Shown here: positions 61,589-64,000 of the stretch, one piece after another
Layout of the letters: each line of letters starts with the position of its first letter
Position numbering within the stretch: the first letter of the stretch is position 1
Assembly: GCA_016721465.1 (NCBI GenBank)
Contig: JADKIA010000031.1
Span: 186,001 to 250,000, forward strand
Direction of reading: 5' to 3'
Source: Ideonella sp.
Lineage (GTDB): Bacteria > Pseudomonadota > Gammaproteobacteria > Burkholderiales > Burkholderiaceae_C
DNA: 64,000 nt
Notes under the pieces: model-generated
Told to the model about the DNA's origin: nothing
What the model saw: the letters and a program-made list of their open reading frames with translations, nothing else
The model's database searches: none
Translations under genes and position numbers: made by a program

Positions 61589-62227
61589 TCAGATCGCGTG
61601 CGCCGTTCCCGTCATCACCCGCGCCGCGGCACGCATCATCCAGGCCACGGGCCGCGGCATCACAGCGGCGCCGGCGCGCTCGGCCATGTCGGCATGGCGC
61701 GCCTCGTCCAGCTTCATCTGCTCCACCACGGCGCGCGAGGCCGTGTCGGCGGCGGGCAGTCTGTCGAGGTGGCTGGCCAGGTGCTGCTCGACCTGGCGTT
61801 CGGTTTCCACCAGGAAACCCAGGCTGCGGGCATCACCGGCGCGGCCGGCAGCCAGGCCGATGGCAAAGGCGCCCGCATACCAGAGCGGGTTGAGCAGGCT
61901 GGGACGGTCGCCCAGCTCGGTCAACCTGCGCTCGCACCAAGCCAGGTGATCGGTCTCGTCGCGGGCGGCCTCGCGCATGCGAACACGCACCTCATCGGTG
62001 CGTGCGGTCAAGGCCTGAGCCGCATACAAGGCCTGCGCGCACACCTCACCCACGTGGTTCACGCGCATCAGTGCGCCGGATAGGCGCCGGTCCTGCGCGC
62101 TGAGTTCATCGCCACGTGGCGTCGCTGCAGCGGGCCCGCGCGGCATGGGGCGGCCGGCGTGGGCGCTTTGCGTCAAGGTGCGCAAGGCCAGATCCAGGGA
62201 TTCGAGCAAGGCGTCTTGGGTCCACAT
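61589..62227 (-). CDS. coq7: 2-polyprenyl-3-methyl-6-methoxy-1,4-benzoquinone monooxygenase (Coq7)
   Basis: 212 residues, di-iron monooxygenase of ubiquinone synthesis. Ligand motifs are RVNHVGEVCAQ (Glu61), DETDHL (Glu91, His94) and LDEARHADM, the E, ExxH, ExxH pattern. The proline-rich 45-residue N-terminus is typical of the betaproteobacterial form. ATG 62227 (MWTQDALLES) is preferred to ATG 62239. It hydroxylates the quinone ring at the inner membrane. It converges with the osmC gene. Confidence 0.95.
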   Translation of the reverse strand: MWTQDALLESLDLALRTLTQSAHAGRPMPRGPAAATPRGDELSAQDRRLSGALMRVNHVGEVCAQALYAAQALTARTDEVRVRMREAARDETDHLAWCERRLTELGDRPSLLNPLWYAGAFAIGLAAGRAGDARSLGFLVETERQVEQHLASHLDRLPAADTASRAVVEQMKLDEARHADMAERAGAAVMPRPVAWMMRAAARVMTGTAHAI

Positions 62228-62299
62228 CCGGGTTAGCATAGCCCAGTCCGGTCCGATGCCGGTTGGCCTCGGACGGCGGTATCAAAAATGGTCTCGTTG

Positions 62300-62327
62300 T
62301 TGTCAGGCAACATTTGCCCGGTAAATT
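62300..62327 (+). promoter_or_regulatory. sigma-70 promoter of the porin gene
   Basis: TTGTCA (62300-62305, five of six consensus bases) and TAAATT (62322-62327) with a 16-base spacer. It predicts a 5' leader of about 140 bases that contains a GC-rich dyad at 62404-62430 and the AGGAG ribosome site. Confidence 0.6.
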
Positions 62328-62475
62328 CAACCCAGTTCTTGGCAATCCATCGAGGGGTCTGGTGCAATAGCGCCAACTTCCGATGAGGAGGTTGGCCTGA
62401 CCGGCCCGCGCCCTTCCCTGTGGGCGGGTTTCCTACGGGATCGGGACCTCTTGTTCAACTTAGGAGATACACGCA

Positions 62476-63570
62476 ATGAAAAAGTCTCTTCTCGCTCTGG
62501 CCACGCTCGGCTTGTTTGCGGGCGCCGCTTCTGCACAGTCGTCGGTCACCCTGTTCGGTATCGTTGACGCTGCCTACGGCCATGTTTCGGCCAACGGCAA
62601 GTCGGTGTCCGGCATGTCGAATTCCGGCCTAAACAGCAGCCGTCTGGGTTTCCGCGGTGTCGAAGACATCGGCGGTGGCCTGAAGGCCAACTTTCACTTG
62701 GAAGGTGCTTTGGCCAATGACAACGGTACTCCCGGCGGCTTCAACTTCCAGCGCCGATCGACTGTCGGGCTGATGGGCGGTTTCGGTGAAATCCGTCTCG
62801 GCCGTGAGTACACGCCGACCTTCTGGAGCTTGACGGCCTATGATCCGTTCGGCACCAATGGCGTGGGTCAGGCCATGACGCCGAACATGCTTGGTGCATT
62901 CGGCCTGAACGCGGCGAATACGGCGAATGCGGTGGGCCTTGCAACGAATGCGGTTCGCGCAAATAACTCCTTCAACTATTTCCTGCCAGCAATGGGTGGC
63001 TTTGAGGGCTGGTTCCAGTACGGTTTCGGTGAGAACGGCGCTGCTGCTTCGGGCACCAAGGCCAACAACTACTTCGGCTTCCGCGTCGGCTACGCCGCCG
63101 GCCCGCTGTCGGCGCACTTCGCTAACGGCAAGACCTCAGGTGCGACTTCCGCGGCCGACACGAAGTACACCAACTTCGGTGCTTCGTTCGACATGGGTGC
63201 GGTCAAGCCGATGTTGGTTTGGGCACAAGAAAAGACTGGCTCTGGCGCGAAGGTCACCGGGCTTGAATTGGGTTTGGTGGCACCGGTGGGCGCTGGCGAA
63301 GTTCATGCATCTTGGGCCAAGTACGACGTAGCCGCCAGCGACAACGATTGGAACAAGCTGGCGTTGGGCTATGTTTACAACCTGTCCAAGCGCACGGCCC
63401 TGTACGGCACCTACGCCAAGGTCAGCAACAAAGGCAAACAGACTTTCGACGTGTCGAACAATGGTCTGCGTGCCGCCGCCGCATCGGCACTGCCGGCCGG
63501 GCAAGCTGGCTGGGCTGCCCCTGGTGGCAGTTCCACCGGCTACGAGTTTGGTGTTCGTCACGCGTTCTGA
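62476..63570 (+). CDS. Gram-negative general porin (outer membrane)
   Basis: 364 residues. Signal peptide MKKSLLALATLGLFAGAASA, then mature QSSVTLFGIVDAAYGHVSAN. It has the alternating beta-strand pattern of 16-strand trimeric porins (RLGFRGVEDIGGGLKA, SYNYFLP-like FNYFLPAMGG) and ends in Phe (VRHAF), needed for BAM recognition. AGGAG precedes ATG 62476. Moderately lower GC3 than neighbours and codons fit high expression. Passive uptake of small anions or solutes across the outer membrane. Confidence 0.96.
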   Translation: MKKSLLALATLGLFAGAASAQSSVTLFGIVDAAYGHVSANGKSVSGMSNSGLNSSRLGFRGVEDIGGGLKANFHLEGALANDNGTPGGFNFQRRSTVGLMGGFGEIRLGREYTPTFWSLTAYDPFGTNGVGQAMTPNMLGAFGLNAANTANAVGLATNAVRANNSFNYFLPAMGGFEGWFQYGFGENGAAASGTKANNYFGFRVGYAAGPLSAHFANGKTSGATSAADTKYTNFGASFDMGAVKPMLVWAQEKTGSGAKVTGLELGLVAPVGAGEVHASWAKYDVAASDNDWNKLALGYVYNLSKRTALYGTYAKVSNKGKQTFDVSNNGLRAAAASALPAGQAGWAAPGGSSTGYEFGVRHAF

Positions 63571-63605
63571 TCGACCCCAGGCCTCGCGGCCTGTCGTTCG
63601 ACAAG

Positions 63606-63631
63606 AGCCGTCCTTCGGGGCGGCTTTTTTT
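63606..63631 (+). terminator. rho-independent terminator after the porin gene
   Basis: AGCCGTCC/GGGCGGCT stem with a TTCG tetraloop, followed by seven T. A UUCG loop closed by C-G makes it very stable. It ends the porin transcript 36 bases after the stop and lies just before the convergent lptM gene. Confidence 0.92.
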
Positions 63632-63641
63632 CGCCTGCGAT

Positions 63642-63800
63642 TCAGCGTGAGGGCATCGAGGCCGTCGCAACAGGGCTCATCGCAGCGCTGGCGCCTTGGC
63701 CCGGCAGCGTCAAGGCCCCCTTTTGCCCACAACCCGCCGCCATCAGGGCCAGCAGCAAGAGGCCGGCGGTGCGAATCGCTAAACTGGTGGTGATCTTCAT
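63642..63800 (-). CDS. lptM: LPS translocon maturation chaperone LptM (small lipoprotein)
   Basis: 52 residues, read directly from the minus strand (start 63800, stop 63642-63644). A 20-residue signal (MKITTSLAIRTAGLLLLALM) leads to the lipobox AAGC with Cys24, then GQKGALTLPG, the LptM hallmark (CGxKGxLxLP). LptM promotes disulfide maturation of LptD in the outer membrane. It is divergent from cyaY, the usual arrangement, but lysA, its normal downstream partner, is absent here and the porin terminator lies next. Confidence 0.9.
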   Translation of the reverse strand: MKITTSLAIRTAGLLLLALMAAGCGQKGALTLPGQGASAAMSPVATASMPSR

Positions 63801-63818
63801 GCCGGAATTCTATCGACC

Positions 63819-64000
63819 ATGCCCACCTCCCTGACCGATGCCCAGTTCGACGCCCTGACCCGCGAGGTGCTGGCTTCCATCGAGGCCAAGATCGATCGCT
63901 GGCTGCAGGACGACGTGATCGACATCGACAGCCAGCGAACCGGCGGCTTGCTGGAGCTGAGCTTCCCGAACGGCAGCAAGATCGTGGTGAACACGCAGCC
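63819..64000 (+). CDS. cyaY: iron donor protein CyaY (frataxin), 3' end outside window
   Basis: 60 residues are visible, cut by the window end. The start MPTSLTDAQFDALTREVLAS and IDRWLQDDVIDIDSQRTGG match bacterial frataxin, and PNGSKIVVNTQ is the conserved beta-sheet start. The acidic first helix and strand (DDVIDID) bind iron. It supplies iron to or regulates the Isc cluster machinery. Divergent from lptM by 18 bases. Confidence 0.92.
   Translation, partial: MPTSLTDAQFDALTREVLASIEAKIDRWLQDDVIDIDSQRTGGLLELSFPNGSKIVVNTQ

Overview
The window is high-GC bacterial chromosome with dense, short-spaced genes. The gene families point to a betaproteobacterium of the order Burkholderiales, probably in the Leptothrix/Rubrivivax/Methylibium neighbourhood: exosortase-A-type exopolysaccharide genes, a Bug/TctC receptor, the rplM-rpsI-bactofilin-erpA-anmK-M23 peptidase-tyrS order, a Gram-negative general porin and a complete general secretion pathway. 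The placement is an inference from gene content; there is no rRNA in the window. I saw no tRNA, CRISPR array, insertion sequence or prophage.

Region 1 (1-13740) is the edge of an exosortase A (XrtA/PEP-CTERM) exopolysaccharide locus. It holds a 5'-truncated VanZ/O-antigen-ligase fusion, an exosortase-associated acyl-CoA ligase broken by a frameshift, a UDP-sugar epimerase, UDP-glucose dehydrogenase, UTP-glucose-1-phosphate uridylyltransferase and the exosortase-associated PLP decarboxylase. It continues with an unknown protein that has a polybasic tail. It ends in a tightly overlapping four-gene operon behind an excellent sigma-54 promoter: an exported unknown protein, a PqqD-like chaperone, an HprK-related kinase and a nucleotidyltransferase. 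This last operon is the best candidate for a poorly described system.

Region 2 (13832-23362) holds a two-subunit molybdenum hydroxylase with no FAD subunit, a lone ferric-type periplasmic binding protein, a DUF364 protein, HtpG, an SrkA-type kinase, a DUF2726-like protein and a GNAT acetyltransferase. Region 3 (23441-31676) is housekeeping: rplM-rpsI with promoter, leader and terminator, a DUF6776-like membrane protein, bactofilin, erpA, anmK, an M23 peptidase, tyrS, a cation efflux protein and dtd.

Region 4 (31678-42709) is a large minus-strand operon. It couples a complete branched-chain-type ABC importer (two permeases, two ATPases, one receptor) to a long-chain-type acyl-CoA synthetase and a phenylacetate-CoA-ligase-like enzyme. 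A divergent Crp/Fnr regulator sits beside a perfect inverted repeat that could be its operator. Four copies of a GC-rich dyad repeat lie between the genes of this operon.

Region 5 (42775-58094) has an M16 peptidase, a 5'-nucleotidase, a 50-residue small protein, and the type II secretion genes gspG-H-I-J-K-L-M-N-D-E-F on the minus strand with gspC divergent. Region 6 (58141-64000) has a divergent CobT homologue, ilvA, a probable small RNA with anti-Shine-Dalgarno motifs, an OsmC protein, coq7, a porin with clear promoter and terminator, the tiny lipoprotein gene lptM, and the start of cyaY, cut by the window end.
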